From NCBI GenBank assembly GCA_945890865.1, contig CAMDDB010000010.1, positions 11,414-75,413 of the forward strand: a DNA stretch of 64,000 nucleotides, in the 5' to 3' direction. Below are positions 44,950 through 54,561 of the stretch, one piece after another. The position numbers were made by a program, and so were the translations under genes. The DNA is from Flavobacterium psychrophilum (GTDB taxonomy: Bacteria; Bacteroidota; Bacteroidia; Flavobacteriales; Flavobacteriaceae). Every line of letters starts with the position of its first letter. Position 1 is the first letter of the stretch. The notes beneath the pieces were generated by a model that was not told where the DNA came from, ran no database searches, and worked only from the letters and a program-made list of their open reading frames with translations.

Positions 44950-45972
44950 ATGTTAGAAAAGAAAATTTATACCCTAGCCATTGAAAGTTCGTGTGACGAT
45001 ACATCAGCCGCTGTATTATGCAACGATATTGTCTTGTCAAATATTGTTGCAAGGCAAGTCATTCATGAGGAATATGGCGGAGTGGTTCCAGAATTAGCTT
45101 CCAGAGCTCACCAACAAAATATTGTACCGGTTGTCGATGTTGCCCTAAAAAAAGCGGGAATTACAAAAAATGAATTAAATTGTATTGCATTTACTCAGGG
45201 ACCTGGCTTAATGGGCTCTTTATTAGTAGGCGGTTCATTTGCTAAATCAATGAGTGTTGCTTTACAAATTCCATTAATTGCAATAAATCATATGAAGGCT
45301 CATATATTGGCCCACTTTATTGATGAAGTTGGTTATGACAAACCAACTTTTCCGTTTTTAGCTTTAACCATTTCTGGCGGACATACCCAAATTGTAAAAG
45401 TTATTAGTTTTTTTGAAATGGAAATCATAGGGGAGACTACTGATGATGCTGTTGGAGAAGCTTTCGACAAAAGCGCAAAAATACTCGGCCTTCCCTATCC
45501 TGGTGGGCCATTGATTGATAAATTTGCCCAAGAAGGCAACCCTAAAGCCTTTGCATTTACCAAACCAAAAGTACCCGGATTGAACTTTAGTTTTAGTGGT
45601 TTAAAAACCCAAATTCTCTATTTTATCCAAAAAAATGTTGGTGAAAATCCAAATTTCATTGAAGAAAACAAAGCTGATATTTGTGCGTCTATTCAATATA
45701 CCATCATCAACATTTTAATGGACAAACTAAAGTTAGCGGTTGCAGAGACAGGAATAAATCAAATTGCAATTGGTGGAGGTGTTTCGGCAAATTCAGGTAT
45801 AAGATCTACTCTAAAGGAGGGCGAACAAAAATATGGCTGGAAAACATATATTCCTAAATTTGAATACACAACTGACAATGCTGCCATGATTGGAATTGTA
45901 GGCTATTATAACTTTTTAGAAGGCAATTTTAGTAACGCTGAAATTACCTCAAAGGCTCGTATTGAATTTTAA
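44950..45972 (+). CDS. tsaD: tRNA N6-adenosine threonylcarbamoyltransferase
   Basis: It puts the threonylcarbamoyl group on A37 of tRNAs that read ANN codons, together with TsaB, TsaC and TsaE, none of which is in this window. At 340 residues it is full length. AIESSCDDTSAAVL is the family start, H114 and H118 in INHMKAHILAH bind iron, and GGGVSANSGIR and TTDNAAMIGIVGYY are the later ASKHA motifs. It is divergent from the TamB-like gene, and 28 nt ahead of rsmE, so it probably heads the tsaD-rsmE-DUF4159 group. Confidence 0.97.
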   Translation: MLEKKIYTLAIESSCDDTSAAVLCNDIVLSNIVARQVIHEEYGGVVPELASRAHQQNIVPVVDVALKKAGITKNELNCIAFTQGPGLMGSLLVGGSFAKSMSVALQIPLIAINHMKAHILAHFIDEVGYDKPTFPFLALTISGGHTQIVKVISFFEMEIIGETTDDAVGEAFDKSAKILGLPYPGGPLIDKFAQEGNPKAFAFTKPKVPGLNFSFSGLKTQILYFIQKNVGENPNFIEENKADICASIQYTIINILMDKLKLAVAETGINQIAIGGGVSANSGIRSTLKEGEQKYGWKTYIPKFEYTTDNAAMIGIVGYYNFLEGNFSNAEITSKARIEF

Positions 45973-46000
45973 CATTGTTGATTTTAAATTTTAATTATTT

Positions 46001-46705
46001 ATGCAATTATTTTACAACTCTGAAATAAAAAATAACGACAAAACATTCTTTTTCGACAAAGAAGAAAGCAAGCATATAGTTAAAGTATTACGAAAAAAAG
46101 AAGGAGATAAGATACTTATTACAAACGGTTTAGGTTTTTTATTTGAATCTGAAATAATTGTAGCTTCTGAAAAAAAATGCGCCGTAACAATCACAAAAAA
46201 TACCTTTCAACAACCCGATTCTTATTACACGCACATCGCCGTTGCTCCTACTAAAATGAACGATCGTTTTGAGTGGTTTTTAGAAAAAGCAACTGAAATT
46301 GGAATTCACGAAATCACACCCATTATTTGTGATCATTCCGAGCGAAAAATATATAAAATAGATCGCGCCGAAAAAATCCTTCAAGCTTCCATGAAGCAAT
46401 CATTGCATTACTATTTGCCAAAAATAAATGAGCCTGTCTTGTATTCTCAATTTGTAACATCAAAAATTGATGGGCAAAAATTCATTGCCCATTGTGAAGC
46501 AACTGCTAAAAAATCATTTCAAAAGGAAATTACAAAAAATGAAAAAATAACAATTTTGATAGGACCTGAAGGTGATTTTTCAACAAAAGAAATCGAACTA
46601 GCAATTGCCAATGATTTTATTCCCGTAACTTTGGGAAAGTCTAGACTAAGAACAGAAACAGCTGCTTTAGTAGCTACTCACACACTTGCTTTATTAAATG
46701 AATAA
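46001..46705 (+). CDS. rsmE: 16S rRNA (uracil1498-N3)-methyltransferase
   Basis: A 234-residue SPOUT-class SAM enzyme that methylates U1498 (E. coli numbering) in the decoding centre. An N-terminal PUA-like domain (HIVKVLRKKEGDKILITNG) is followed by the knotted domain with VAPTKMNDRFEWFLEKATEIGI, LIGPEGDFSTKEIELA and the SAM-binding LGKSRLRTETAALVA. It shares 8 nt with the following DUF4159 gene, which points to coupled translation. Confidence 0.96.
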   Translation: MQLFYNSEIKNNDKTFFFDKEESKHIVKVLRKKEGDKILITNGLGFLFESEIIVASEKKCAVTITKNTFQQPDSYYTHIAVAPTKMNDRFEWFLEKATEIGIHEITPIICDHSERKIYKIDRAEKILQASMKQSLHYYLPKINEPVLYSQFVTSKIDGQKFIAHCEATAKKSFQKEITKNEKITILIGPEGDFSTKEIELAIANDFIPVTLGKSRLRTETAALVATHTLALLNE

Positions 46706-47333
46706 ATTACTTCTACTTTTTTTTCTACCTATTTTGGGCTACACCCAAGAAGTGGCCGTTTTAAAATATGCTGGTGGTGGTGATTGGTATGCCAATCCTA
46801 CTTCATTACCTAATCTCGTTGCTTATTGCAACCAAAACATCAATACATCTTTAACACCCAAAGTAAGTGTTGTTGATGTAGGAAGTGCTGAAATTGTAAA
46901 TTATCCGTTGGTACATATGACAGGACACGGTAATGTGATTTTTAGCGAAAATGATGTTCAAAACTTAAAAAATTATTTAACTTCGGGTGGCTTTTTACAT
47001 GTCGATGATAATTATGGAATGGATGAATTTATAAGACGAGAAATTAAAAAGGTATTCCCAAACACTGCATTAGTCGAAATCCCATTAGATCATTTGCTTT
47101 TTAAAGAACCTTTTGCCTTTCCTGATGGATTACCTAAAATTCACGAACACGATAACAAAAGACCACAAGCCTTTGGAATTTTTATTGAAGGACGATTGGT
47201 TATATTATATACCTTAGAGTGCGATTTAGGTGATGGATGGGAAAATGCCGAAGTACACAATGATCCAATTCAAATTAGAGAAAAAGCCTTAAAAATGGGA
47301 GCCAATATTATAAATTACGTGTTTAAAAACTAA
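46698..47333 (+). CDS. DUF4159 domain-containing secreted protein
   Basis: A 211-residue protein with an N-terminal signal sequence (MNKLLLLFFLPILGYTQ). DUF4159 has a ThuA-like/class I glutamine amidotransferase fold, seen here in PLVHMTGHGNV, LTSGGFLHVDDNYGMDEFIRREI and the ending DPIQIREKALKMGANIINYVF. Many relatives sit near membrane-associated MoxR/aerotolerance loci, but not here. It begins inside rsmE (8-nt overlap) and is 4 nt before the AI-2E transporter gene. Function unknown. Confidence 0.88.
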   Translation: MNKLLLLFFLPILGYTQEVAVLKYAGGGDWYANPTSLPNLVAYCNQNINTSLTPKVSVVDVGSAEIVNYPLVHMTGHGNVIFSENDVQNLKNYLTSGGFLHVDDNYGMDEFIRREIKKVFPNTALVEIPLDHLLFKEPFAFPDGLPKIHEHDNKRPQAFGIFIEGRLVILYTLECDLGDGWENAEVHNDPIQIREKALKMGANIINYVFKN

Positions 47334-47337
47334 AACA

Positions 47338-48432
47338 ATGACATCAAAAGAAATTTCATATGGCATTCTTAAAGCAGTTGCTATACTAGCTGCTAGTAGT
47401 ATCGCTTTGTTATTTTTGTACAAAATTGCTACTGTAATAATCTACTGCATAATTGCTATTGTAATTTCTTTAGTTTTAAATCCGTTGGCACTTGTATTAA
47501 TGCAAAAATTAAAATTTAAAAACACCCTTGCCGTAATTACATCGATATTGGTAGGATTTTTATTAATCTCTGGATTTATATCGCTTTTTGTACCTTTATT
47601 ATTAGCTCAAGGCAAGAATTTATCTTTAATTGATGTAGCCACATTAGAAAGTAACTATCACCTTTTACTGGAAAACATCACCTTGTTTTTAGACAGTTAC
47701 AACATAAACTCCAAACAATTATTAGAAAGCTATAAATTATCATCTTTTACAACTTTTGAATTTATTCCAAACTTCATTAATAATTTTTTTAACACCTTGG
47801 GTAATTTTAGCGTTGGATTTGCTTCAGTATTATTCATTACTTTTTTTATTTTAAAGGAAAGGTATTCGATTTATTCAAAATTAGAAAAATTGTTACCTGA
47901 AGATAAAAAAGAGAAAATAATAAATTCGGTAAATGAAATCAACCGCTTATTAACTCGTTATTTTTTAGGCTTGTTGTTGCAATTAGCGATAATATTGATT
48001 CTTTATTTAGTTGTTTTTCTAATTTTTGATGTAGAAAATGCGTTAATAATTGCTTTATTGTGTGCCATTTTCAATATTGTACCTTATGTTGGACCTTTAA
48101 TAGCAACAATAGTTGCCTGCCTATTAGTAATGACAAGCGGTATAGGTGCGGGAGCCGATTTTTCCAACGAAACACTTCCAACCACATTTTATGTATTAAT
48201 TGGAATGACAGTAATACAAATTATTGACAACAATATTAGTGCGCCTTTAATTTTTTCAAAAAGCACCAATTCACATCCTTTGGAAATATTCTTAGTCATA
48301 TTAATTGCTGGAATTTTATTTGGCATCACAGGAATGATTATTGCTGTTCCCTTTTATACTTCGTTAAAAGTAATTGGCAAAGAATTTTTCCCAGACAATA
48401 AAATAATAAAAGCATTTACAAAAAACTTATAA
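47338..48432 (+). CDS. AI-2E family transporter
   Basis: A 364-residue inner-membrane protein of the AI-2 exporter (TqsA/PerM) family. About eight hydrophobic helices are visible: a pair at about 12-50, one at 64-90, one at about 158-178 and four from 203 to the end. FNIVPYVGPLIATIVACLLVM and VIQIIDNNISAPLIFSKSTNSHPLEIFLVILIAG are the conserved family blocks. The cargo is uncertain; several members are sodium/proton antiporters. It sits between the DUF4159 and methyltransferase genes with gaps of a few bases. Confidence 0.9.
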   Translation: MTSKEISYGILKAVAILAASSIALLFLYKIATVIIYCIIAIVISLVLNPLALVLMQKLKFKNTLAVITSILVGFLLISGFISLFVPLLLAQGKNLSLIDVATLESNYHLLLENITLFLDSYNINSKQLLESYKLSSFTTFEFIPNFINNFFNTLGNFSVGFASVLFITFFILKERYSIYSKLEKLLPEDKKEKIINSVNEINRLLTRYFLGLLLQLAIILILYLVVFLIFDVENALIIALLCAIFNIVPYVGPLIATIVACLLVMTSGIGAGADFSNETLPTTFYVLIGMTVIQIIDNNISAPLIFSKSTNSHPLEIFLVILIAGILFGITGMIIAVPFYTSLKVIGKEFFPDNKIIKAFTKNL

Positions 48433-48433
48433 A

Positions 48434-49621
48434 TTGGAGATTCAACAACTTTTACATCCTGAAATTCAGAGTTTTATTGCCGAAAATTCAGGTTCTGATA
48501 GTACAAAATTAGCCTTAAAGAAAAATCCTTTTCCTCATGTTAATTATGCACTTATTATCAATCAAATTAGTTCAAAAAAGAAAGCGAAAATTAAGTTACC
48601 TACTTGGTTTTCAACAGAAAACATTATTTATCCAGAAAAAATTTCACTGGAACAAACCTCTTCAGAAAGTACCGCAGCATACAAAGCCTCATTAGTTGGT
48701 GGTGAAAAATTAATTGATTGTAGCGGGGGATTCGGGATCGATACGTATTATTTTTCAAAACAATTCAAATCGGTTGTCCACTGCGAATTGAATACCGAAT
48801 TATCGGACATAGTGAAGCATAATTTTTCAATTCTTAATTGTAAAAACAGTATTTTCCATCAAGGAGACAGCACTGAAATACTCAAACAATTGAACCAAAA
48901 ATTTGACTGCATTTATATTGATCCTTCCCGTCGAAATAATGCTAAAGGTAAAGTATTTTTATTAGAAGATTGTATGCCTAATGTCGTAGAAATGCAAAAT
49001 TTTTACTACCAATATAGTACTACACTTCTCATCAAAACAGCACCGATGCTCGATTTGCAGGCAGCAATGTTGGGATTAAAACATGTTTCAGAGATACACA
49101 TAGTAGCAGTTGATAACGAAGTTAAAGAAGTCATCTGGAAAACAGAGAAAAATTCAACTCAATCGCCTACAATTATCGCTGTAAATATTGAAAAAAATAC
49201 TACTCAAACTACAAGAATCGATTGGAAATACCCGTATCAATCCCATTTTAGCTTGCCAAAAAAATACTTATACGAACCCAATGCTGCCTTGATGAAATCG
49301 GGAAAATTTGACGCTATATCTGAATTATTTGGAGTTGAAAAACTACACCAACATTCTCATTTATTTACTGCTGAAAATTTAATTGAATTCCCTGGGAGAA
49401 CTTTTCAAATTGAAAACAATATTCCTTATCAGAAAAAAGAAATTGCACAGAATATTCAGCAAAAAAAAATCAATGTATCTACAAGGAATTTTCCATTAAA
49501 ACCAGATGAAATTAAGAAAAAGCACAAAATTAGTGACGGAGGAAATGTTTATGCTTTTTTCACAACAAATATCGAAAACGAAAAAATAGTTTTACTTTGC
49601 ACAAAAATAATTTATCCATGA
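48434..49621 (+). CDS. Class I SAM methyltransferase with THUMP-like domain
   Basis: A 395-residue methyltransferase. SLVGGEKLIDCSGGFGIDTYYFS is the SAM motif I region, VVHCELNTELSDIVKHNF the motif II region, and the YIDPSRRNN motif (in place of DPPY) is typical of this Bacteroidota group. A THUMP-like C-terminal domain (about 320-395) is likely. No ATG lies near the start; the TTG one base after the transporter stop gives the natural start. The ATG of the next gene overlaps its stop by 4 nt. RNA substrate is probable but unproven. Confidence 0.83.
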   Translation: MEIQQLLHPEIQSFIAENSGSDSTKLALKKNPFPHVNYALIINQISSKKKAKIKLPTWFSTENIIYPEKISLEQTSSESTAAYKASLVGGEKLIDCSGGFGIDTYYFSKQFKSVVHCELNTELSDIVKHNFSILNCKNSIFHQGDSTEILKQLNQKFDCIYIDPSRRNNAKGKVFLLEDCMPNVVEMQNFYYQYSTTLLIKTAPMLDLQAAMLGLKHVSEIHIVAVDNEVKEVIWKTEKNSTQSPTIIAVNIEKNTTQTTRIDWKYPYQSHFSLPKKYLYEPNAALMKSGKFDAISELFGVEKLHQHSHLFTAENLIEFPGRTFQIENNIPYQKKEIAQNIQQKKINVSTRNFPLKPDEIKKKHKISDGGNVYAFFTTNIENEKIVLLCTKIIYP

Positions 49622-50187
49622 AAAATATACTTTTTATTCTTCTTTTCTTTCCCCTGGTACTCTGCGCTCAAAAAAAAGATTGTCTTTACGAAGTGGAAGA
49701 AAAAACAGATTCAACCTCATTAAAAATTCAAAAGGAAGTCCTGATGGATGAAAAAAATTTTGGAAATACCAATGAGTACCTATTTTTCAGTCTATTAAAC
49801 AATAATGGTGTTCCGATGATGGAACTGCAATTATTGCAAAAGAGTAAATATTTTATTCCTACAAAATGCATCAATCCTTCCTCAAAAATAATATTGCAAT
49901 TAAAAAGTGGGAAAATTGTCACATTAATTGCCAATACTGAAGAAAGCTGCAGTGTTTTAAATTATGATGGCAAAGAAAAGAATAACATAAGAGTCTTAAC
50001 GGGTTACTTCTATTTTGGTCAAACCAATTACGATGAACTTAAGAACAGCCCAATCGTGCTTATGCGCATTCAATTTTCAGGAGAATCTAAAGATTATGTG
50101 GTAAAGAGTGAATTAGCGTCAGAGACCCTGCAAACAAAATCCAATCCCGATGTCTTTTTTATGAATAATATTCAATGCATTGAGTAA
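49618..50187 (+). CDS. Small secreted protein of unknown function
   Basis: A 189-residue protein with a signal peptide (FILLFFPLVLCAQ), which ends with Cys-Ala-Gln rather than a standard lipobox. The longer frame upstream overlaps the methyltransferase gene; the ATG overlapping that gene's stop gives the signal peptide directly after the Met, so I use it. The mature part has four or more Cys and a mostly beta pattern (ILQLKSGKIVTLIANTEESC). Recognised family: none. It closes the tsaD group and is followed by a strong terminator. Confidence 0.78.
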   Translation: MKNILFILLFFPLVLCAQKKDCLYEVEEKTDSTSLKIQKEVLMDEKNFGNTNEYLFFSLLNNNGVPMMELQLLQKSKYFIPTKCINPSSKIILQLKSGKIVTLIANTEESCSVLNYDGKEKNNIRVLTGYFYFGQTNYDELKNSPIVLMRIQFSGESKDYVVKSELASETLQTKSNPDVFFMNNIQCIE

Positions 50188-50195
50188 TTTGATCG

Positions 50196-50230
50196 CACAA
50201 AAAAGCCTTGCAATGCAAGGCTTTTTTGTG
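50196..50230. terminator. Strong bidirectional terminator between a secreted-protein gene and the tRNA cluster
   Basis: CACAAAAAAGCCTTGC (50196-50211) and GCAAGGCTTTTTTGTG (50215-50230) form a perfect 16-bp stem with a 3-nt loop. It serves the plus-strand gene and the minus-strand tRNAs. The minus-side arm covers the last two bases of tRNA-Arg. Confidence 0.93.
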
Positions 50231-50302
50231 ATCGCGCCAGGATTCGAACCTGGGACCTACTCATTAGAAGTGAGTTGCTCTATCCAGCTGAGCTACGCAA
50301 CC
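50229..50302 (-). tRNA. tRNA-Arg, anticodon TCT
   Basis: The minus strand folds into a cloverleaf: acceptor GGTTGCG with CGCGATC (G-U pairs at two places) then A, anticodon loop CTTCTAA, and T arm CCAGGTTCGAATCCTGG. It reads AGA and AGG codons. CCA is not encoded. It is the last of three tRNAs transcribed from the promoter at 50526-50556. Confidence 0.95.
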
Positions 50303-50317
50303 TAGTACTATATTTTG

Positions 50318-50392
50318 TCGGGGTGGCAGGATTCGAACCTGCGGCCTCCTGCTCCCAAAGCAGGCGCGATAACCGGGCTACGCTACACCCCG
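50318..50392 (-). tRNA. tRNA-Pro, anticodon TGG
   Basis: Cloverleaf on the minus strand with acceptor CGGGGTG pairing with CACCCCG, anticodon loop TTTGGGA (TGG) in the stem CCTGC/GCAGG, and T arm GCAGGTTCGAATCCTGC. CCA is not encoded. Confidence 0.96.
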
Positions 50393-50405
50393 AAAACAAA
50401 AAAAG

Positions 50406-50489
50406 CGGAGAGACAGGGACTCGAACCCTGGCGACGGTTACCCGTCGACAGATTAGCAATCTGCTCCGTTACCACTCCGGCACCTCTCC
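50406..50489 (-). tRNA. tRNA-Ser, anticodon GCT
   Basis: A class II tRNA on the minus strand: acceptor GGAGAGG pairing with TCTCTCC then G, anticodon loop TTGCTAA (GCT), and a long variable arm CGACGGGTAACCGTCG. It reads AGC and AGU. It is the first tRNA of the transcript. CCA is not encoded. Confidence 0.95.
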
Positions 50490-50525
50490 TTTTTATTCTG
50501 TAAGAACTTATCTTTTTTGCGGTTG

Positions 50526-50556
50526 CAAATGTATGTTTTCATTCGTTAATATACAA
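50526..50556 (-). promoter_or_regulatory. tRNA cluster promoter TTG-N20-TACATTTG
   Basis: On the minus strand TTG (50556-50554), exactly 20 nt, then TACATTTG (50533-50526) fits the consensus. The start would be near 50520, about 30 nt before tRNA-Ser. Confidence 0.7.
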
Positions 50557-50811
50557 CTATTATCTAACTTTTTTTATTTTATTTTAAATATCATTTTAAA
50601 ATATGCTAATACTCAAACGTATAGATAATTCAACAAAAAAAGCAGCACTAATAAATAGAAAACTAATTTCAAAAATAGAGAGAAAGGTATCTTTGCTAAA
50701 AAAATAATAATAACCAATCCAAACCTAGATTTGAATTAGAATTTGACTGATTTCATTGTCTAAATTAGAATTTTATTAGTAAATTCGCAATTCAAACAAA
50801 TCAAATCCATC
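50557..50811. other. AT-rich gap between tRNA promoter and thiolase gene
   Basis: No gene or RNA is visible here. A TAAATTCG near 50780 resembles a -7 box with one change and could serve the thiolase gene. Otherwise I see only AT-rich sequence without a stable hairpin. Confidence 0.4.
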
Positions 50812-51990
50812 ATGAATAAAAAAGTAGTTATCGTTGCTGCTGTTCGAACACCTATTGGAAGTTTTATGGGAGCATTATCAACTGTTCCGGCTACCCATTT
50901 AGGAGCTGCCGCTATTAAAGGCGCTTTACAAAAAATCAACTTAGACCCTAAATTGGTCGATGAAGTTTTAATGGGAAATGTAGTGCAAGCTGGAAATGGT
51001 CAAGCACCTGCAAGACAAGCTGCTTTATTTGCTGGTTTACCAGACAGCGTAGCTTGTACAACCATAAATAAAGTTTGCGCTAGTGGTATGAAAGCAGTAA
51101 TGCAAGGTGCACAAGCTATTATAGCAGGAGATGCAGAAATTGTAGTTGCGGGCGGAATGGAAAACATGAGCTTAATACCACATTATGTGCATTTACGCAA
51201 TGGTGTTAAATTTGGACCTACTTCTTTAATAGATGGGATGCAAAAGGATGGACTTACCGATGCCTACGACAACAGTGCTATGGGTGTTTGTGCCGACCTA
51301 TGTGCTTCAGAATATAACTTTACCCGAGAAGATCAAGATGCTTTCGCTATTCAATCGTATGAACGTTCTGCAGCTGCTTGGGAAGCAGGAAGGTTTGATG
51401 CCGAAATTGTACCTGTTGAAGTACCTCAAAGAAGAGGAGATGCGATAGTGATAACAAAAGATGAAGAATACACCAATGTTAGGTTAGATAAAATTCCATC
51501 TTTGGCTCCCGTTTTTACAAAAGATGGAACTGTTACTGCTGCTAATGCTTCGACAATAAATGATGGTGCCGCAGCCCTGGTACTTATGAGCGAAGAGAAA
51601 GCTAAATCATTAGGAATAAATCCTTTGGCTTATATAAAATCCTATGCCGACGCTGCTCAAGAACCAAAATGGTTTACTACAGCGCCCGCTATAGCGCTTC
51701 CAAAAGCACTTGACAAAGCAGGGTTATCTCTTGCTGATGTAGATTATTTTGAATTCAATGAAGCCTTTTCTGTGGTAGGATTGGCTAATGCCAAAATATT
51801 AGGAATAAACAATGCTAAAATAAATGTAAACGGTGGTGCTGTGTCTTTAGGACACCCTCTAGGCTGCTCTGGAGCTCGAATTATTGTTACATTGATTAAT
51901 GTACTGAATCAAAATAATGCAAAAATTGGTGCAGCTGCCATATGTAATGGTGGAGGTGGTGCATCGGCAATTGTAATTGAAAGAGCATAA
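50812..51990 (+). CDS. Thiolase (acetyl-CoA C-acyltransferase)
   Basis: A 392-residue thiolase that joins two acetyl-CoA or cleaves 3-ketoacyl-CoA. Nucleophile C89 is in [13 protein letters not shown]348 in [13 protein letters not shown] and C378 in [11 protein letters not shown], so all catalytic residues are intact. The length and sequence fit acetyl-CoA C-acetyltransferase (AtoB type). It appears as a single gene, so its role (fatty-acid or amino-acid breakdown, ketone metabolism) is open; it could work with the methylcrotonyl-CoA carboxylase-like subunit in leucine use. Confidence 0.93.
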   Translation: MNKKVVIVAAVRTPIGSFMGALSTVPATHLGAAAIKGALQKINLDPKLVDEVLMGNVVQAGNGQAPARQAALFAGLPDSVACTTINKVCASGMKAVMQGAQAIIAGDAEIVVAGGMENMSLIPHYVHLRNGVKFGPTSLIDGMQKDGLTDAYDNSAMGVCADLCASEYNFTREDQDAFAIQSYERSAAAWEAGRFDAEIVPVEVPQRRGDAIVITKDEEYTNVRLDKIPSLAPVFTKDGTVTAANASTINDGAAALVLMSEEKAKSLGINPLAYIKSYADAAQEPKWFTTAPAIALPKALDKAGLSLADVDYFEFNEAFSVVGLANAKILGINNAKINVNGGAVSLGHPLGCSGARIIVTLINVLNQNNAKIGAAAICNGGGGASAIVIERA

Positions 51991-52028
51991 TTTATACTAT
52001 TTACTAATGATGAATTTTGAAATTTAGT

Positions 52029-52036
52029 TACATTTG
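52029..52036 (+). promoter_or_regulatory. -7 element TACATTTG before the NlpC/P60 gene
   Basis: TACATTTG matches TAnnTTTG, 41 nt before the ATG. It is inside TTACATTTGTAA, which resembles the XRE-type palindrome but with shorter arms. No -33 TTG is well placed. An inverted repeat TGAATC/GATTCA (52041-52055) follows. Confidence 0.45.
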
Positions 52037-52076
52037 TAATTGAATCATCGATTCATCATTTTTATTTTGATCCTTC

Positions 52077-52838
52077 ATGTTTGGAATTTGTAATTTAGCC
52101 ATCATACCTATAAGAGCTGAAGCTAGCGACCGAAGTGAGCAAGTTTCACAATTACTCTTTGGCGAGCATTTTAAAATTATTGAACTTACGGCCAAGTGGG
52201 CGCAAGTTGTATTAGCCTATGATGGATATATTGGATGGATTGATACCAAACAATTTCAATCTATATCTTCGGAGGATTATGCCTATTTAAATGAAACTGC
52301 CAGCATACTCAATGCCGATTTAATCGAATATATTGTTACTCCTAACAATCAATTGATGCCTATTCCATTAGGAGCTTCCTTGTCCTTTATAGAAAATGAA
52401 TCCATTAATACAACTAATTATAGTTTTGATGGTACAAAAGTTTGTGGCTGTAAATCAAAAGCTGAAATACTAAAAACAGCTTTTATGTATTTGAATGCGC
52501 CCTATTTGTGGGGAGGAAAGACACCTTTCGGAATTGATTGTTCAGGATTTACCCAAATGGTGTATAAATTAAATGGGTATCACTTACTTAGAGATGCTTC
52601 ACAACAAGCCTCGCAAGGTATTCCTTTGAGTTTTATTGAAGAAAGCGAACCAGGTGATTTGGCTTTCTTTGATAACGAAGAAGGAAATATTATTCATGTG
52701 GGAATCATGATGGAAAACAACTACATCATTCATGCATCAGGAAAAGTTCGCATTGACCGTCTCGATCATTTAGGAATTTATAATGCAGATACCAATCGCC
52801 ACACGCATAAACTACGCGTGATCAAAAAAATAATTTAA
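52077..52838 (+). CDS. NlpC/P60 (C40) cell-wall peptidase with SH3 domain
   Basis: A 253-residue gamma-D-glutamyl-diamino-acid endopeptidase that cuts peptidoglycan stem peptides. An N-terminal bacterial SH3 segment (about 1-62: [35 protein letters not shown]) and a second SH3-like part precede the catalytic domain with C155 in [14 protein letters not shown] and H207 in [18 protein letters not shown]. No signal peptide is visible, so it may be cytoplasmic and recycle muropeptides. Its end overlaps the convergent aroC gene by 4 nt. Confidence 0.9.
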   Translation: MFGICNLAIIPIRAEASDRSEQVSQLLFGEHFKIIELTAKWAQVVLAYDGYIGWIDTKQFQSISSEDYAYLNETASILNADLIEYIVTPNNQLMPIPLGASLSFIENESINTTNYSFDGTKVCGCKSKAEILKTAFMYLNAPYLWGGKTPFGIDCSGFTQMVYKLNGYHLLRDASQQASQGIPLSFIEESEPGDLAFFDNEEGNIIHVGIMMENNYIIHASGKVRIDRLDHLGIYNADTNRHTHKLRVIKKII

Positions 52839-53899
52839 TAATTGCTCGGTTTATTTAATAAATAATAATCTGCAAGCACAAGAGCAGCCATAGCCTCTAC
52901 TATAGGAACAGCTCTCGGTACAACACAAGAATCATGTCTACCTTTACCTTGTTGCTCTATTAATTCTCCCTGTTGGGTTAAAACTTGTTGTTTTTGTAAT
53001 AATGTTGCAACGGGTTTAAAAGCTACTCTAAAATAAATATCCATCCCATTAGAAATACCTCCTTGAACACCACCTGAGCGATTGGTTTGTGTAGATCCAT
53101 CACTATTGTATAAATCATTGTGCTGACTTCCTTTCATTGCTGCACTACAAAAACCACTACCCAACTCAAATCCTTTTACCGCATTAATTGACAACATTGC
53201 TTTTCCTAGTTCGGCGTGCAATTTATCAAAAACGGGCTCTCCTAATCCAATGGGCACATTTTGAATAACACAAGTAATAATTCCCCCGATGGTATCTCCC
53301 TCTTTTTTGGTAGCAGCTATTAATGTTTCCATTTTTTCAGCCACAATGGGATCAGGACAGCGCACTATAGAGTTTTCAATCAATGAAAAATCTAATTCTT
53401 GATACGGTTTATCTAAAACTATATCTCCTACTGAAGATACATAAGCATTGATTTTTATTTGGGGAATAATTTGCTTAGCTAAAGCTCCTCCTACCACTCT
53501 GCATGCTGTTTCTCGTGCTGAGCTTCTCCCCCCGCCTCGATAATCATGAATCCCATATTTTTTTTCATACACATAATCGGCATGACTGGGTCTATAATTT
53601 TCTTTAAGATGGGAATAATCTTCCGATTTTTGATCCGTATTGGGAATGATAAAACCAATAGGAGTACCGGTGGTCTTTCCTTCAAAAATACCCGACAAAA
53701 ACTGAACTTGATCGGCTTCTTTGCGTTGGGATACAATTTTGGATTGCCCTGGTTTTCTTCGCATCATTTCAATTGCAATTTGATCCAAATTAACTGACAA
53801 ACCGGCAGGACATCCATCAATAATACCACCTAAAGCTTCTCCATGTGATTCACCAAACGTAGTGAGTTTCAATAATTTTCCAAAAGTATTACCAGCCAT
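52835..53899 (-). CDS. aroC: Chorismate synthase
   Basis: A 354-residue enzyme for the last shikimate step, EPSP to chorismate, using reduced [24 protein letters not shown] is the N-terminal signature, [30 protein letters not shown] binds FMN and phosphate, and [21 protein letters not shown] and [17 protein letters not shown] close the site. All key histidines and arginines are present. The aroB gene is at the left edge of the window, so aro genes are scattered. Confidence 0.97.
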   Translation of the reverse strand: MAGNTFGKLLKLTTFGESHGEALGGIIDGCPAGLSVNLDQIAIEMMRRKPGQSKIVSQRKEADQVQFLSGIFEGKTTGTPIGFIIPNTDQKSEDYSHLKENYRPSHADYVYEKKYGIHDYRGGGRSSARETACRVVGGALAKQIIPQIKINAYVSSVGDIVLDKPYQELDFSLIENSIVRCPDPIVAEKMETLIAATKKEGDTIGGIITCVIQNVPIGLGEPVFDKLHAELGKAMLSINAVKGFELGSGFCSAAMKGSQHNDLYNSDGSTQTNRSGGVQGGISNGMDIYFRVAFKPVATLLQKQQVLTQQGELIEQQGKGRHDSCVVPRAVPIVEAMAALVLADYYLLNKPSNY

Positions 53900-54038
53900 A
53901 CATCTTTAATTATAGTTTGACAAAGTTACTACATTTCTACAAATAGGATATCGCTACCCCTATTAATTATAAAATCAAACTAAAAGAGTTACTATTGGCA
54001 CATTTTTTGACTAAATACTTTAATTAAAACAAGTACCT

Positions 54039-54530
54039 ATGAAAAAAGTAATAGTATCAGCAGTGCTCTTTGTAGGAGGAGTATTAAGCACTCAAGCGCA
54101 AGACATTTCTAAAAATTCTATCGGTTTGCGTTTGGGTGATAACGATGGTTTTGGTGCAGAAATTTCGTATCAAAGAAGATTAACTCCCATCAATCGATTA
54201 GAATTTGACTTGGGTTGGCGAAATTCTGATGAAGTAGATGCCATCAAATTAGCTGGAATGTACCAATGGGTTTGGAATATTGACAAAGGATTGAATTGGT
54301 ATGCTGGTGCAGGTGGCGGCATTGGAAGTTGGAGTTATTCTAATGAAGGAGAATCAAACAATGGATCCTTTGTTTTAATTTCGGGTAATTTGGGAATCGA
54401 ATACCAGTTTGATTTTCCTTTACAATTGACTTTAGATGTTCGTCCCGAAATTTATTTGCTTTCGGGTGATTATCGAGAAACTAATTTTGGCCCGGATTTA
54501 GCATTGGGCATACGATACCGATTTGATTAA
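54039..54530 (+). CDS. Small outer-membrane beta-barrel protein
   Basis: A 163-residue protein with a signal peptide (VIVSAVLFVGGVLSTQAQ). The mature part has alternating hydrophobic and polar strands (GLRLGDNDGFGAEISYQRRL, RLEFDLGWRN, LTLDVRPEIYLLSG) and ends with the aromatic-rich strand DLALGIRYRF, typical of an OmpA/OmpW-like 8-strand barrel in the outer membrane. No enzymatic site. It is a single gene with a terminator directly after. Family assignment is from pattern only. Confidence 0.82.
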   Translation: MKKVIVSAVLFVGGVLSTQAQDISKNSIGLRLGDNDGFGAEISYQRRLTPINRLEFDLGWRNSDEVDAIKLAGMYQWVWNIDKGLNWYAGAGGGIGSWSYSNEGESNNGSFVLISGNLGIEYQFDFPLQLTLDVRPEIYLLSGDYRETNFGPDLALGIRYRFD

Positions 54531-54532
54531 AT

Positions 54533-54561
54533 AAAAAAAGGCTCAAATTGAGCCTTTTTTT
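54533..54561. terminator. Bidirectional intrinsic terminator
   Basis: GGCTC (54540-54544) pairs with GAGCC (54550-54554), flanked by seven A-T pairs, with a 5-nt loop between the convergent barrel and PrcB-like genes. Confidence 0.92.

Noticed and set aside
50275..50628. Plus-strand ORFs across the tRNA cluster, with translations like VAGFEPAASCSQSRR and GWQDSNLRPPAP
   Set aside because: These are the well-known false proteins produced by translating the reverse strand of tRNA genes. The tRNAs themselves are clear.
52028..52039. TTACATTTGTAA as a fifth binding site for the XRE regulator
   Set aside because: The arms are only four bases and most of the motif is the -7 promoter box followed by TAA, so chance is a sufficient explanation.
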